Origin: Pseudomonadota bacterium
GTDB lineage: Bacteria > Pseudomonadota > Gammaproteobacteria > Burkholderiales > Burkholderiaceae_C
Reading direction: 5' to 3'
Length of the DNA: 64,000 nt
Assembly (NCBI GenBank): GCA_023390985.1
Contig: JAEWBU010000171.1
Coordinates: 1 to 64,000, forward strand
Below the pieces are notes generated by a model. It saw only the letters and a program-made list of their open reading frames with translations. It did not search any database and was not told the DNA's origin. Below, in pieces: positions 44,305 through 53,127 of this stretch. Made by a program: the position numbers and the translations under genes. Numbering within the stretch: position 1 is the stretch's first letter; each line of letters starts with the position of its first letter.

Positions 44305-44431
44305 TGAAGCCCCCCGCGAGGCGCGCGGGGCCGAGTCAACTCGATGCCGCTTGGACGGGGCAGGGGAGAGTAGGGCGGACCTCGGCGCTGCGCAACGCGA
44401 AGGCCGGACGAGCATCAAGAGGGTTCATCAC

Positions 44432-44460
44432 GGGGAGCTGACGAATGGTCGCAGCTCCCC
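44432..44460 (+). terminator. Hairpin after parB, without a T-tract
   Basis: GGGGAGCTG/CAGCTCCCC, 9-base perfect stem with 11-base loop. No run of T follows, so it could be a terminator, an RNA stabiliser or the edge of the origin. Confidence 0.45.
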
Positions 44461-44464
44461 TAAC

Positions 44465-45233
44465 TATTAGCGGAACGCGCACGTGCCTCGCGAGCAGTAA
44501 CGCCTAAGTTGTTGTCGCAAAAGACTATTTGCCGCAGTTAGCGCCTACTCTCACGCCTGGAAAAGCACGCCAACTAGCACGCTTGACCTGTCGCGGAACC
44601 AGCGCCAAACCGAACTGAATCCCCGTAAGTGCCCGGCTCGGCGCGCCGCGTGCCCGTTCCGCTAGTATCGAACGCGTACTTTTGGACTCATGAGGATCCA
44701 TCCCTATTAGCGGAGCGGGCACGCACGTGCTGATTGCCCCTCCCGCGACATAGCGGATCAGGCACGAGGGCCACGACCCAGGCGCATGAAGTAGCCACGT
44801 ATTAGCGGAGCGGGCACGGTCCAGCCGCGGCGGCCGCCACTAGCTGCTCCAGGTACTAGCGGAGCGGGCACGGAAGGCGCGACTGAGGTTGTCCACAACA
44901 CACATAGCGGAACCAGCACGCGTGCCTGCACCGCTAATAGCGGTGTGCCTCTTGCGCTATTAGCGTGTGCGCTCACCGCTAATAGCGGGTGCCGCACTAT
45001 CCACAGGCTGAAACCCGCGCCACAGCTTGCTCTCCGGACTTTCCTAGTCTTGGTTTTAGTCTTCTTCTTTAAGTCATTGAGCCGCCACAGCCCCACCCAC
45101 GCCCGCGGTCGATCACGAGCTGCCATTTTTTTGAAGAAATGAAAGCCCGAAAACCGTGCCTGCTCCGCTAATAGTTGCCCTTGTAGCCAACTTGCTCAGC
45201 AGGGCATACTCCCGCCCAGCAGAAGGAGCCTTC
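44465..45233. other. Iteron-type origin of replication (oriV)
   Basis: Iterons of consensus TATTAGCGGAGCGGGCACG occur at 44465-44483, 44705-44723, 44748-44766, 44800-44818, 44854-44872 and 44902-44920 in direct orientation. Inverted copies are at 44649-44667, 44921-44939 and 45155-45173. The 44902 and 44921 copies abut head to head. Partial copies fill 44935-44997. DnaA-box-like TTGTCCACA (near 44889) and CTATCCACA (near 44996) are within. AT-richer runs at about 45040-45080 and 45125-45145 are candidate melting regions. The Rep gene follows at 45234. I found no gene in the region. Confidence 0.8.
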
Positions 45234-46226
45234 ATGGCGAACAAGCGCGCAGTGCCGGCAGAAGTAGACCAAGACATTCCTGAAGAAGCGTCGAAGCTGT
45301 CCGAGCCCGCAATGCCGATCGCCACAGGCAAGCGAGTGCGTGGCGGGCCCAACGGGTCGGTAGCCTGGGTGCGAGCACGGGCTGCAGAAGCTCTCGCCAA
45401 GCGCCGCAGCGAGCAGGAGATGATCGTCCTGCAGCAGGTGCTCCCGCTCTGGTCCGAAGAGCATCGCGGCGTGCCGAACCCGATGATTCGATCGGGGCTG
45501 TTCGGCACCAAGACCGTAGCGAGCCGCAAACTGGTGAAGGACAAAGAGATCGCCTCTCTGTCCAACTTCAGCATCGTCTACAAAGGCGAAGAACTTCTTC
45601 AGGACGACCTTAGCGTCTGGCTGGCACTGCTGCACAGGGCTTCCCGCCAAGCGATCGGCGACACGCTGTTCTTCACAGCCTACGAGCTGCTGAAGGATCT
45701 GGGTTGGCGCATGCACTCCGAATCCTACGAGCGGCTGAAGCAAAGCATCTCGCGCCTCAAGGCCAACGAGCTGAAGATCCAGGTGAAGTCCGGCAAGTCC
45801 GGCTACGCCGGCTCCCTCATTCGTGAATACGCCTGGGACGCAATCTCGCCAGACGGCGACAAGAAGTACATGGTCCGCTTCGAGCCCATGATCGCGGAGC
45901 TGTTCCGCGACGACTCGGTGACCTTCTTGGCATGGGAGCAGCGGAAGATGATCGGCTCCCGCGCGACGCTCGCGCTCTGGCTCCACGCCTTCTTCACGAG
46001 TCACCGCGATCCGCTGCCCATCACGGTTCAGAAAATTCACGAGCTCACGGGAAGCGAAGCGAAAGAGATCCGATTCTTCCGCCGCAAGGTGCGGGAGTCT
46101 CTGGACCGCTTGAAGGAGATTGGATTCCTGGTGGGATACGAACTCGTGGGCGACACTGTCCACGTGAAGAAGGCTCAGCAGAACCTTCTGAATCTCAAGC
46201 GCGCGGCCACCCGGGTGCTCATCTAG
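45234..46226 (+). CDS. trfA: TrfA-like plasmid replication initiator
   Basis: 330 residues from the ATG at 45234, with AGAAGGAG upstream. The TrfA pattern is clear: LPLWSEEHRGVPNPMIRSGL, LQDDLSVWLALLHRASRQAI, FTAYELLKDLGWRMHSESYE, GYAGSLIREYAWD and LALWLHAFFTSHRDPLPIT. The N-terminal roughly 60 residues are variable. It would bind the iterons directly upstream and help open the origin. An extra iteron lies 11 bases after its stop. TrfA family is established for IncP plasmids; its host range here is unknown. Confidence 0.82.
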   Translation: MANKRAVPAEVDQDIPEEASKLSEPAMPIATGKRVRGGPNGSVAWVRARAAEALAKRRSEQEMIVLQQVLPLWSEEHRGVPNPMIRSGLFGTKTVASRKLVKDKEIASLSNFSIVYKGEELLQDDLSVWLALLHRASRQAIGDTLFFTAYELLKDLGWRMHSESYERLKQSISRLKANELKIQVKSGKSGYAGSLIREYAWDAISPDGDKKYMVRFEPMIAELFRDDSVTFLAWEQRKMIGSRATLALWLHAFFTSHRDPLPITVQKIHELTGSEAKEIRFFRRKVRESLDRLKEIGFLVGYELVGDTVHVKKAQQNLLNLKRAATRVLI

Positions 46227-46236
46227 CCCCGAGCAC

Positions 46237-46255
46237 TATTAGCGGAGCAGGCACG
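46237..46255 (+). repeat. Iteron copy downstream of the initiator gene
   Basis: TATTAGCGGAGCAGGCACG, one more direct iteron, 1.06 kb from the inverted copy at 45155 and beyond the rep stop. It may take part in handcuffing-type copy control (inference). Confidence 0.7.
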
Positions 46256-46386
46256 CTCCGCTACCCTCCTGTGAGTTCACCGGCGGCCCGCAAGCCGGTC
46301 GGCGGCTGCTCGCCCTCCGTTCAGTGCAGCCGCCGCGCGTCGCGCTTTCAACGCAACAATCGCTACGACTCCTAAATGCGGCGACT

Positions 46387-47310
46387 CTACTGGCGCGAGC
46401 TCAGACGGCCCTGCCAGTTGTCCTGAGGCCGGTACTGCGCCCACGGCTCGATGGTCAGTTCGCCCTCGGTGCCCAGGTCGGGCCAGTGATCGGCCTGGGT
46501 GCAGGCGACATAGGCTGCCACGCAGCTCTTGAACTTCGCCGCGCCGTTGTCAAGGAATTCCTGACTGGCTGTGAGCACGCTCACCGAGTGCGGCTCGTCG
46601 CTCTCGGCCGCGATGAAGGGGAACGGCTTCGGGGTGTCGGCCCCCTCGTACAAGCACCGCGCCAGGCTGTACATGAATGCCTGCAGGTCGTAGCCCTTGT
46701 CGTTGGCGTCGCGCGCGAAGGCCCGCGGGCAGCCGAACCGCGTGGACTTCAGGTCGAAGCTGAAATCAGGATGAAACATGTCCAGGCGCACGCGCATGCG
46801 CAGGCCGGTCGTCGGCTCGGTGAAGTAGATCGTGGCCTCCAGGATCGACTCTTCCACGAACAACTGAATCGCGCGTCCCTTGAACCTCGTTTCCATGATC
46901 TTGCTGGACAGGCGCCGCGCTGTGGCGAAGGTCGGCTCGTCCACCACCAGCCGGTCGGGGAAGCTCGCTTCGAACTGCTTGAATTCGTCCTTGCGGCGAT
47001 TGGCCACGCCCGGAAAAACCGAGACCTCGTTGGCGATCTCGCCGGGTTGCAGGACCAGCAGGTGCACCAGCGTGCCGAAGTCCATCGGCCGCGAGGACGT
47101 GCCGGGCGCAAGCAGCGCCGCTTGGAAGTGGGCAGGGGAGACGAGTAGCGGCTTGAGCATGGAGCAGCTGAGCGCATCGCGGTCGCCGTGGTACTCGTGC
47201 GCAGGCATGTCGCGAATCAGGCAACTATTCCCAGCCAGGCCGGGCAGCGTAATGGCAGCGTCACCGGCGAGGGCGCCGACCTGTTGCAGCGCGTCGAATG
47301 AAGGGGTCAT
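46387..47310 (-). CDS. RecE-like PD-(D/E)XK exonuclease (DUF3799 type)
   Basis: 307 residues. The N-terminal EYHGDRDALSCSMLKPLLVS is the hallmark of phage and plasmid RecE/exonuclease VIII-like proteins, followed by FGTLVHLLVLQPGE. The catalytic core has RLDMFHPDFSFDLKST (Asp ... Asp-x-Lys) and a C-terminal helical YDLQAFMYSLARCLY. Such nucleases resect double-strand ends for recombination by a partner annealase. No Red-beta/RecT-like partner is recognisable in the window. Confidence 0.75.
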   Translation of the reverse strand: MTPSFDALQQVGALAGDAAITLPGLAGNSCLIRDMPAHEYHGDRDALSCSMLKPLLVSPAHFQAALLAPGTSSRPMDFGTLVHLLVLQPGEIANEVSVFPGVANRRKDEFKQFEASFPDRLVVDEPTFATARRLSSKIMETRFKGRAIQLFVEESILEATIYFTEPTTGLRMRVRLDMFHPDFSFDLKSTRFGCPRAFARDANDKGYDLQAFMYSLARCLYEGADTPKPFPFIAAESDEPHSVSVLTASQEFLDNGAAKFKSCVAAYVACTQADHWPDLGTEGELTIEPWAQYRPQDNWQGRLSSRQ

Positions 47311-47417
47311 CTTCGATCCATAGGGTCCGTGGAACTCATGTCCATGGAAACATGAACGCCCCCTGTGTCAAGGGGCCGAGCCTGCGGCAAACAGCCGAAT
47401 TCCGCAGTTATCGCGGG

Positions 47418-47445
47418 TTGACGCGAAGAGGCCCCGTGCTACCTT
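47418..47445 (+). promoter_or_regulatory. Candidate promoter for the 47457 gene
   Basis: TTGACG (47418-47423), 16-base spacer, TACCTT (47440-47445). Transcription would start only a few bases before the ATG at 47457, and no ribosome site is visible, so the message may be nearly leaderless. Confidence 0.5.
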
Positions 47446-47456
47446 CAACAGCAAAC

Positions 47457-48389
47457 ATGACTTCCAACGACATTGCCTCCCGACCGGGACCCGTGAACTG
47501 GCTTCTCGAACTGGACTCCGCCATCGCGAAGGGCGACGAGGCGCGCATGTGGGAGGCGGTCTACCGTCATCCCGACCAGGTGGAGGTGCAGCAGAAGCTG
47601 GCCGACACGGTGCCGCGCCTCTGCTACAGCGTGGCTCGCCGGAAGAATCGTTTCTCCGAGATGTTCCTGTCGCCGGTCGTCGTCACTGGTGATCAGGAGC
47701 TGTTCACCGACCAGCAGGTATGGAAGGCGGCGAACCTGTGCATCGAGGATGCGCTGCGCAGCTGGTTCCAGTCCTCCGACCGCCTCAGCATGTTTAGCGG
47801 CATGCGGCCTTACGACTGGATCGGCACATGGCGGCCGTCCACCATCAGGGGGCACTTGCTCAGCGTCGTGCCCGGAAGCAGCAGTCGCAAGACGGAGTTT
47901 CTGGCCGAGTGGATCGACCTGCCGCCCGAGGCGCCGCGCCTGGGTTTCATCAGCATGGTGGCCACCGCCGAGACCGGGTGGCCGAAACTGCCTGGCGGAA
48001 ACGGCTTGCGCGACAGCCGCTACGCGGCCGTTGTGTCGGGCATCCTGTGCCGCGAGAACGTACCGCCTCCCGTGGTTCGTCCGCCCGAGCATGTGCAGTT
48101 CGCGATCGTGGATGGCCTGGCCATTTGGCTGCAACAGCTGCATGAGCGCGTGCCGATCGTCGGCTGGATGGCTGCTCCAGATCCGCAGAGCATGGATGTG
48201 GTGCGCGTGTCGCTGAAGCTGGACCACAAAGAGGTCCCCTACACCCAGTTCACGCTGCGCCGGCATCAGCTGGGACCGAACGGCGTGCACGAGGTCCTCG
48301 TGGTGCTGGAGAGCATCGCCCCGATGATGGACACGCCCATGGACGTGCCGCAGCGCATGCCGCAAAGGGTGGTGCTGGACTTGACGTAG
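47457..48389 (+). CDS. Hypothetical protein
   Basis: 310 residues from the ATG at 47457 (MTSNDIASRPGPVNWLLELD). A basic segment near 60-70 (VARRKNRFSEMFLSPVVVTG) precedes helical regions. Late beta strands are VVRVSLKLDHKEVPYTQFTL and VHEVLVVLESIAPMM. No signal peptide or membrane segment and no recognised domain. It precedes the Gp3-like gene with about 45 bases between them. Confidence 0.6.
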   Translation: MTSNDIASRPGPVNWLLELDSAIAKGDEARMWEAVYRHPDQVEVQQKLADTVPRLCYSVARRKNRFSEMFLSPVVVTGDQELFTDQQVWKAANLCIEDALRSWFQSSDRLSMFSGMRPYDWIGTWRPSTIRGHLLSVVPGSSSRKTEFLAEWIDLPPEAPRLGFISMVATAETGWPKLPGGNGLRDSRYAAVVSGILCRENVPPPVVRPPEHVQFAIVDGLAIWLQQLHERVPIVGWMAAPDPQSMDVVRVSLKLDHKEVPYTQFTLRRHQLGPNGVHEVLVVLESIAPMMDTPMDVPQRMPQRVVLDLT

Positions 48390-48433
48390 TGCGGTTTCGT
48401 GGTTGCATGTAAGCAGCAACCCCGGAGAGACCC

Positions 48434-49456
48434 ATGAATCTGCAAAACATCGTCATCGCCCCGCACGCCGAAGGCTTCATCAAGGTGGCCTGCGAGACCG
48501 ACCCGCTGTTTTCGGAGCAGCCGCGCACCCGCAACGAGTTCCTGATCACGGCTCGCCACCACACCGGCGAGCAGCCGGCATCGGTCGAAACCGCGCCTCC
48601 GCTCGCGGAGCACCCGATCCGGGCCAAGCTCACCCAGCAGCCCGAGGGTGGCGAGCCCACGCCGCTGCGAGAAATCCCGATCACGCTGTTCTTCAACAAG
48701 GCCGACAAGGCCATCAAGATCAACTACCAGGCCTTCGACACGACCAGCAACCTGCACGCGCCGGTGTGCAGCGGCGATGGCCGCAACGCGAAGCGCGTCA
48801 TCGTCGGGGCGGACAGTGCACCGACGCTGCAGGAAGTCGCATGCCCCGGCCCGGAACGCTGCGAGTTCGTCAGCAGCGGCCAGGCGGTGTGCCGCCGCCA
48901 AGTGCGCATGAGCGTGCAGATCAAAGACCAGGAGAACCCGTTCTCCGTCTTCGAGGTCCGCACGTCTTCGATCAACTCCTATCGCGCCTTGCGCGCCCAG
49001 CTGGCCGTGATCGAGAAGCGCTTCGGCGGCCTGCGGCACGTCCCGCTGAAACTGACCCTCTGGCAGGCCAGCAATGAAGCCAGCGGCTACCAGCCGTTCA
49101 CGCTGATGCAACTGGCGCTCAACGCGGCGAGCGAAGTCGAGGCTATGCAGACCGCAAAGACTGCGCGCGATCAGCTCAAGGCCGCCGGCCTGGACGACGA
49201 CGTGGACGCCGCCCTGGACCCGATGGATTCGGCCGAAGAGTTCGGCCTACCCACGCTCGAATACCAGGGCGTGAGCGAGTTCTACTCCGAGCCGGTCAGC
49301 CGCCGGCCCGGCACCCAAGGGGCCGCGCCCGCGCAGCGCTCTATCCGCTCGGGGGCTGCCGCCAACATGATCGGCCAAGCACTGAACCTCTCCGGCAAGG
49401 CAGCCGGCGCCACCGCGGGCGGCGATTCGCCCCCGTTCCCCGACGCACCGCAATGA
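48434..49456 (+). CDS. Gp3-like protein (hydrolase or metal-binding type; RDF-like)
   Basis: 340 residues. The middle has cysteines in ACPGPERCEFVSSGQAVCRR (in parts), then VRMSVQIKDQENPFSVFEVR and TSSINSYRALRAQLAVIEKR. This layout resembles the Gp3-like recombination-directionality-factor family often labelled hydrolase or metal-binding protein. A true directionality role would need a serine integrase, which is not in the window. A low-complexity C-terminal tail (from about 285) precedes the stop, which overlaps the next ATG. Confidence 0.5.
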   Translation: MNLQNIVIAPHAEGFIKVACETDPLFSEQPRTRNEFLITARHHTGEQPASVETAPPLAEHPIRAKLTQQPEGGEPTPLREIPITLFFNKADKAIKINYQAFDTTSNLHAPVCSGDGRNAKRVIVGADSAPTLQEVACPGPERCEFVSSGQAVCRRQVRMSVQIKDQENPFSVFEVRTSSINSYRALRAQLAVIEKRFGGLRHVPLKLTLWQASNEASGYQPFTLMQLALNAASEVEAMQTAKTARDQLKAAGLDDDVDAALDPMDSAEEFGLPTLEYQGVSEFYSEPVSRRPGTQGAAPAQRSIRSGAAANMIGQALNLSGKAAGATAGGDSPPFPDAPQ

Positions 49457-50472
49457 ATCAGGATTACGTCACCCGCCTCGTTGTAGGTCCCTCGATCTCC
49501 GTGGCCTTGGGCCAGCCCGTGGTGACCACCGCCCGTAGCAGGGAAGGGCTGCGCCTGGATGGCGCAGATTGGGTTCCTGCGGGCAGCAAGCAGCTGGCCG
49601 CCGACGGCACGCAGCCGACTGGTCCCGCACGGCGCTGGCGGAGCGTCTTGTCCGGGCGCGCAGCGCAATACGGGGCTGCTGGCGTGGTTCTCGTGCTGAT
49701 CTCAGCCACGTGTGCGGCCCTGTTCTGGCCGGCGATGCCCGCGACCAAGCCGGCGGCCGACACGCTGCCCATTGCGCCGGCGCCGCAACTGGCTGGACCG
49801 ACGGCTGCAGTGACGATGGTTCCAGCTCCCTACGAGCCGGCGCTGCCGCTGCCCACGGCCGGTAGCCCGTCAGGGCAGGGTGGTCCTTCGGGTCCTATGC
49901 CGTCAGAGGCCGGCGCGGTCGCAGGCGAGGAGGCGCAGGCGGCCAAGCCGGCACCCGTTCTCCTCGATGCGCGCTCTCCGACTTCCACCGCGGCCGCGCC
50001 CGTCGTGCCGACACCTGTGCGGGCCCAGGCATCGCAACCGGTGGAGGCTGCGCGCGCCAAGCCGTTGCCGCCAGCGGCACCGGTGCGCTCGGACAAGGAG
50101 AAGGCGGAGAAGGCCAACGAGGACAAGGCCGTCAAGGCAGTCATCATGGACGATGCGCCGGCGCCAAAGGCCAACCCGACTCCTGCGCCTAAGGCGCCCG
50201 CCGCCGCGCAGACGTCAGCGAAAGCGGCTGCTCCTGCTCCTGCCGTGGTGCCGGTGGTGGCGCCGACCGCCCCCAAGCCCACTCAGCCGCGCGGCATCGG
50301 CCTGCTCGCGATCGCGCCGGACGGCAAGTCCGCCGCCTTCACCAACCCGAAGACACGCCTGCCCGAGCAGTTCAAGATCGGCGACCAGCTCCCCAATGGT
50401 GAGACGGTGCGCAGCATCGACCTGAAGGAGGGGCGCGTGGTCACGAATACGAAGGAATATGGCCTTGAGTGA
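49453..50472 (+). CDS. Single-pass membrane protein with long Ala/Pro/Lys-rich linker
   Basis: 339 residues. One transmembrane segment at about 74-93 (YGAAGVVLVLISATCAALFW), then roughly 190 residues rich in Ala, Pro and Lys. A compact C-terminal domain follows (GIGLLAIAPDGKSAAFTNPK, then LPEQFKIGDQLPNGETVRSI). That tail resembles PilP/GspC-type periplasmic domains, suggesting an inner-membrane-anchored periplasmic partner. It overlaps both neighbours, including the bactofilin gene, so the cell-envelope and filament genes are co-expressed. Confidence 0.55.
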   Translation: MNQDYVTRLVVGPSISVALGQPVVTTARSREGLRLDGADWVPAGSKQLAADGTQPTGPARRWRSVLSGRAAQYGAAGVVLVLISATCAALFWPAMPATKPAADTLPIAPAPQLAGPTAAVTMVPAPYEPALPLPTAGSPSGQGGPSGPMPSEAGAVAGEEAQAAKPAPVLLDARSPTSTAAAPVVPTPVRAQASQPVEAARAKPLPPAAPVRSDKEKAEKANEDKAVKAVIMDDAPAPKANPTPAPKAPAAAQTSAKAAAPAPAVVPVVAPTAPKPTQPRGIGLLAIAPDGKSAAFTNPKTRLPEQFKIGDQLPNGETVRSIDLKEGRVVTNTKEYGLE

Positions 50473-50890
50473 TGCCAACGAAACGCTGACCATCGACCCG
50501 GTCAAAGAAGGGGTCGTCAATCGCATTGCGGCCGGTACGGTCCACAAGGGTGATCTCGCCTGCAGCGGGGGCCTGTGGGTGGAAGGGACCGTGATGGGCA
50601 ACCTGGACGTGGATGGCGTGCTCGTCCTCTCCCCCGGCAGCACCGTGAGCGGCCGCATCGTCGTGCGCGGCTCGCGTGCGGTTCTCGCCGGCGCGGTGCT
50701 GCCGGCAAATGAGAACGAGCTGTCGGAGATCTACGTGCTCGGCACGGCCCACCTGGCCAGGACGCTTGATGCCAAAGCGAACATCACCGCAGGCGAGCTG
50801 ATGTTCTACACGGGCGCCCAGATCGAGGGCCGCATTCGCACCGGCCCCATGCCGGCCGCGGACCACCAGGACGGCCACGCGACGGCGTAG
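50459..50890 (+). CDS. Bactofilin-family protein 2
   Basis: 143 residues. Beta-helix rungs are visible: TVHKGDLACSGGLWVEGTVM, GNLDVDGVLVLSPGSTVSGR and IVVRGSRAVLAGAV, then a gap and LGTAHLARTLDAKANITAGE. This matches bactofilins, which self-polymerise without nucleotide. Its start lies inside the end of the membrane-protein gene. It is distinct from the bactofilin at 24570. Confidence 0.75.
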   Translation: MALSDANETLTIDPVKEGVVNRIAAGTVHKGDLACSGGLWVEGTVMGNLDVDGVLVLSPGSTVSGRIVVRGSRAVLAGAVLPANENELSEIYVLGTAHLARTLDAKANITAGELMFYTGAQIEGRIRTGPMPAADHQDGHATA

Positions 50891-50895
50891 CAGTG

Positions 50896-51699
50896 ATGGT
50901 CAGCGGGCGGCAGGTCATCGACACGCTGCGCGCGCGCGGCGCGCACGTTCCCGAGCAGGCGGTGGTGGACCACTACTTGCAGTTGCTGGACGAGGAGGCC
51001 CTGCGCGACCTGAGCGTGATCGTGCGCAAGATCCGCAGCGGGGTCGAATCTCCCGGCGAGTTTCAGCAGCTGGTGAACACACTTCGCGCGCTGCCGTCCG
51101 CCGCGGCGGAGCGCCCGCCTGCACCCGAACCCAGTCACGTTCCATCTGTTCCGGCGGGCGGCACTGCCACCCGCGAGCAAGGCCTGAAGCTGCTGCGCGC
51201 GCATGGCACGCACGTCTACGCGTCGTCGGCGGCGATCAAGCTGGAGTTGGCGCAGCCGCGCGCAAGCGAGGCGGGTGGGGAGGCCCAGTACACCGTCCAA
51301 GTCGAGGGCACCCGCAAGCAGGGTGCCAGCTTCGATTGGAGCCGCAAGATCGCCTTCCAGTTGACGCGCAGAGAGCTTCCACTCCTGACGGCGTTCCTGC
51401 TCGGGCTCGCCGGCAAGAAGGTCGAATTCCGCAACCACGGCGACGCTCGAGACAAGGCGCTGACGCTGGAGGACCAGGATCAGAAGGTGTTCCTGCGGCT
51501 GGTGCAGAGGGATCAGCCGCCGATCGCGCTTCCGGTCGAGCCGGAGGACCTGTACTACTGCGGCGAGATCTGCATGGTGGCGCTGCAGCTGAACCGGCCA
51601 CTGCTAGGGCCTGAGGACAGGCTGGCGCTGCTTCGGCGCGTAGGTGCGATGCACGCCGCGGGCGCGGGACAGGACAGGGCCGAGAGGGAGCGCGCGTGA
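50896..51699 (+). CDS. Hypothetical protein
   Basis: 267 residues from the ATG at 50896; a GTG one codon earlier is possible. The N-terminus is helical (VIDTLRARGAHVPEQAVVDH); the middle is charged and beta-rich (AQYTVQVEGTRKQGASFDWS, then LTLEDQDQKVFLRLVQRDQP). Its stop overlaps the TraB-like start. No domain recognised. Confidence 0.6.
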   Translation: MVSGRQVIDTLRARGAHVPEQAVVDHYLQLLDEEALRDLSVIVRKIRSGVESPGEFQQLVNTLRALPSAAAERPPAPEPSHVPSVPAGGTATREQGLKLLRAHGTHVYASSAAIKLELAQPRASEAGGEAQYTVQVEGTRKQGASFDWSRKIAFQLTRRELPLLTAFLLGLAGKKVEFRNHGDARDKALTLEDQDQKVFLRLVQRDQPPIALPVEPEDLYYCGEICMVALQLNRPLLGPEDRLALLRRVGAMHAAGAGQDRAERERA

Positions 51700-52916
51700 G
51701 CATGCGCCAGTTGCTCCCGGCGGCGCTTGTCGCCGCCAGCGCTGTCGCCGGCACCGCGCTGGGGTGGGCGGCATGGGGGGAGGGCAGAGCGCCGGTGCTG
51801 GCCATCCTGTTGCCGCTGGCCATCGCGATGTGCCGAAACCGCCTGCAAGCCTTCGCACTCGCCGGGGGCTACGCGATCGGGGTGCTGCGCACCGCAGGGG
51901 TCTTCATCGCGGGGTGGTTCGACAACAATCCGGCCGTCGCGATCGGCTCGCTGCTGGTCTATGCGGCCGTGGCCGGTGCAACGTGGTGCATCGGCTGGAG
52001 CGCCAACCGTTCGCCGGCGGCGCGCGCCGCCTGGATGGCGCTCGCATGGCTGCTCGCGCTCGCACCGCCCTTCGCCTTGGGAATGCCGGGGCATCCGCTG
52101 GTGGCCGCCGGCTACTTGGCGCCTGGCCTGGGCTGGGTCGGTGTCGTGCTGGCGCTGGCGGTCGCCGCTTTCTCTGGAGCCGTGCCGGCGCTGATCGAAC
52201 GGCTCCGCCCGGCCTACCGCGCGGCTGGGGTGGCGGTGATGGTGGCGGCGCTGGCGGTCACGGGGCAACTGGCCGCTGGCCCGCCGGCCGCGTCCAAGGG
52301 CGTCCATGCCCACCAGACCAGGTGGGGGAAGCTGGAGTCCGCTGAGCAGGCCATCGATCGCATGCAGCTGATGGGCAGGCAGTCCGCTCCTGAGGGCACC
52401 GTCCTTTCCCTCTGGCCGGAATCCATTCTTGGGCCGTGGGACCCCGCGATGCACCAGGTGCTGGACCTGGAGCTGCTGGCACGCGCCAAGCGAGCAGGGC
52501 GGATCGAGGTCGTTGGGATGGACATCGTGCTGCCCGGCCGGCGGCTGCTCAATGGCGCTGTCGCCTTTCACCCTGACGGCTCGACCCAGACGGTGGTCGC
52601 GCGCCAGCCCGCGCCCATTTCACTGTGGCGTCCCTGGCGGTCCAGTGACACCTTCCTGGCCGACTGGCGGGCTTCCAACGTCCTTGTGCTGGGACCGGAC
52701 GAGCGCGCCGCGGTGATCTTCTGCTACGAGGAGTACCTGCCGGCCCTGTACCTGCTTAACGAGCTGGGCGACCGGCCGACGATGTATGTGGCGCTGACGA
52801 ACACCTGGGCGGCGCGCCACCGGACCGCAGCTGCCATCCAGACATGGCATTCCCTCGGCATGGCTCGGTTGTTCGGCCGACCCTACGTCAAGGCCGAGAA
52901 CGGGCCGCTCGACTGA
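51696..52916 (+). CDS. TraB-like carbon-nitrogen hydrolase membrane protein
   Basis: 406 residues. Five to seven hydrophobic segments fill 1-200. The C-terminal half is a nitrilase-fold domain with VLSLWPESI (Glu candidate) and AVIFCYEEYLP (candidate nucleophile Cys). This layout, like apolipoprotein N-acyltransferase, is that of TraB of Agrobacterium Ti plasmids, which aids conjugation. No type IV secretion genes are present in the window, so a transfer role is inference. End of an overlapping run from 48434. Confidence 0.6.
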   Translation: MSMRQLLPAALVAASAVAGTALGWAAWGEGRAPVLAILLPLAIAMCRNRLQAFALAGGYAIGVLRTAGVFIAGWFDNNPAVAIGSLLVYAAVAGATWCIGWSANRSPAARAAWMALAWLLALAPPFALGMPGHPLVAAGYLAPGLGWVGVVLALAVAAFSGAVPALIERLRPAYRAAGVAVMVAALAVTGQLAAGPPAASKGVHAHQTRWGKLESAEQAIDRMQLMGRQSAPEGTVLSLWPESILGPWDPAMHQVLDLELLARAKRAGRIEVVGMDIVLPGRRLLNGAVAFHPDGSTQTVVARQPAPISLWRPWRSSDTFLADWRASNVLVLGPDERAAVIFCYEEYLPALYLLNELGDRPTMYVALTNTWAARHRTAAAIQTWHSLGMARLFGRPYVKAENGPLD

Positions 52917-52963
52917 ACAGAGCACCTGGGCGGCCGGAGACGGCGGTTCACCGCGGGCAGTTG

Positions 52964-53127
52964 GACCCGCAGGAATTGCGGCAGCGCGGGGGCCGATCCA
53001 GAATCCTCCCCGCCTACCTCTTCGTGAGGAAGCGTCGCGCGCCTGCCGCGCGACCATCAACCACCCCAACGGGATTCCACGAGTCCCGGTAGGGGTTAGC
53101 CGTGGAATCCCTTTTTTCGGAGATTCC
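52964..53127 (+). promoter_or_regulatory. Shared promoter/leader module, copy G (PRTRC operon 1)
   Basis: Box GACCCGCAGGAA at 52964, -35 TTGCGG (52976-52981), -10 CAGAAT (52999-53004), spacer 17. Linker CATCAAC (53055-53061). The main hairpin ACCCC-CGGGA/TCCCG-GGGGT (53063-53096) has CCACG in the loop. GGAATC/GATTCC forms a third stem holding CGGAG in its loop just before the ATG at 53128. Confidence 0.75.

Noticed and set aside
44465..45173. CRISPR or transposon end repeats
   Set aside because: The 19-base repeats upstream of a TrfA-like gene with DnaA-like boxes are iterons.
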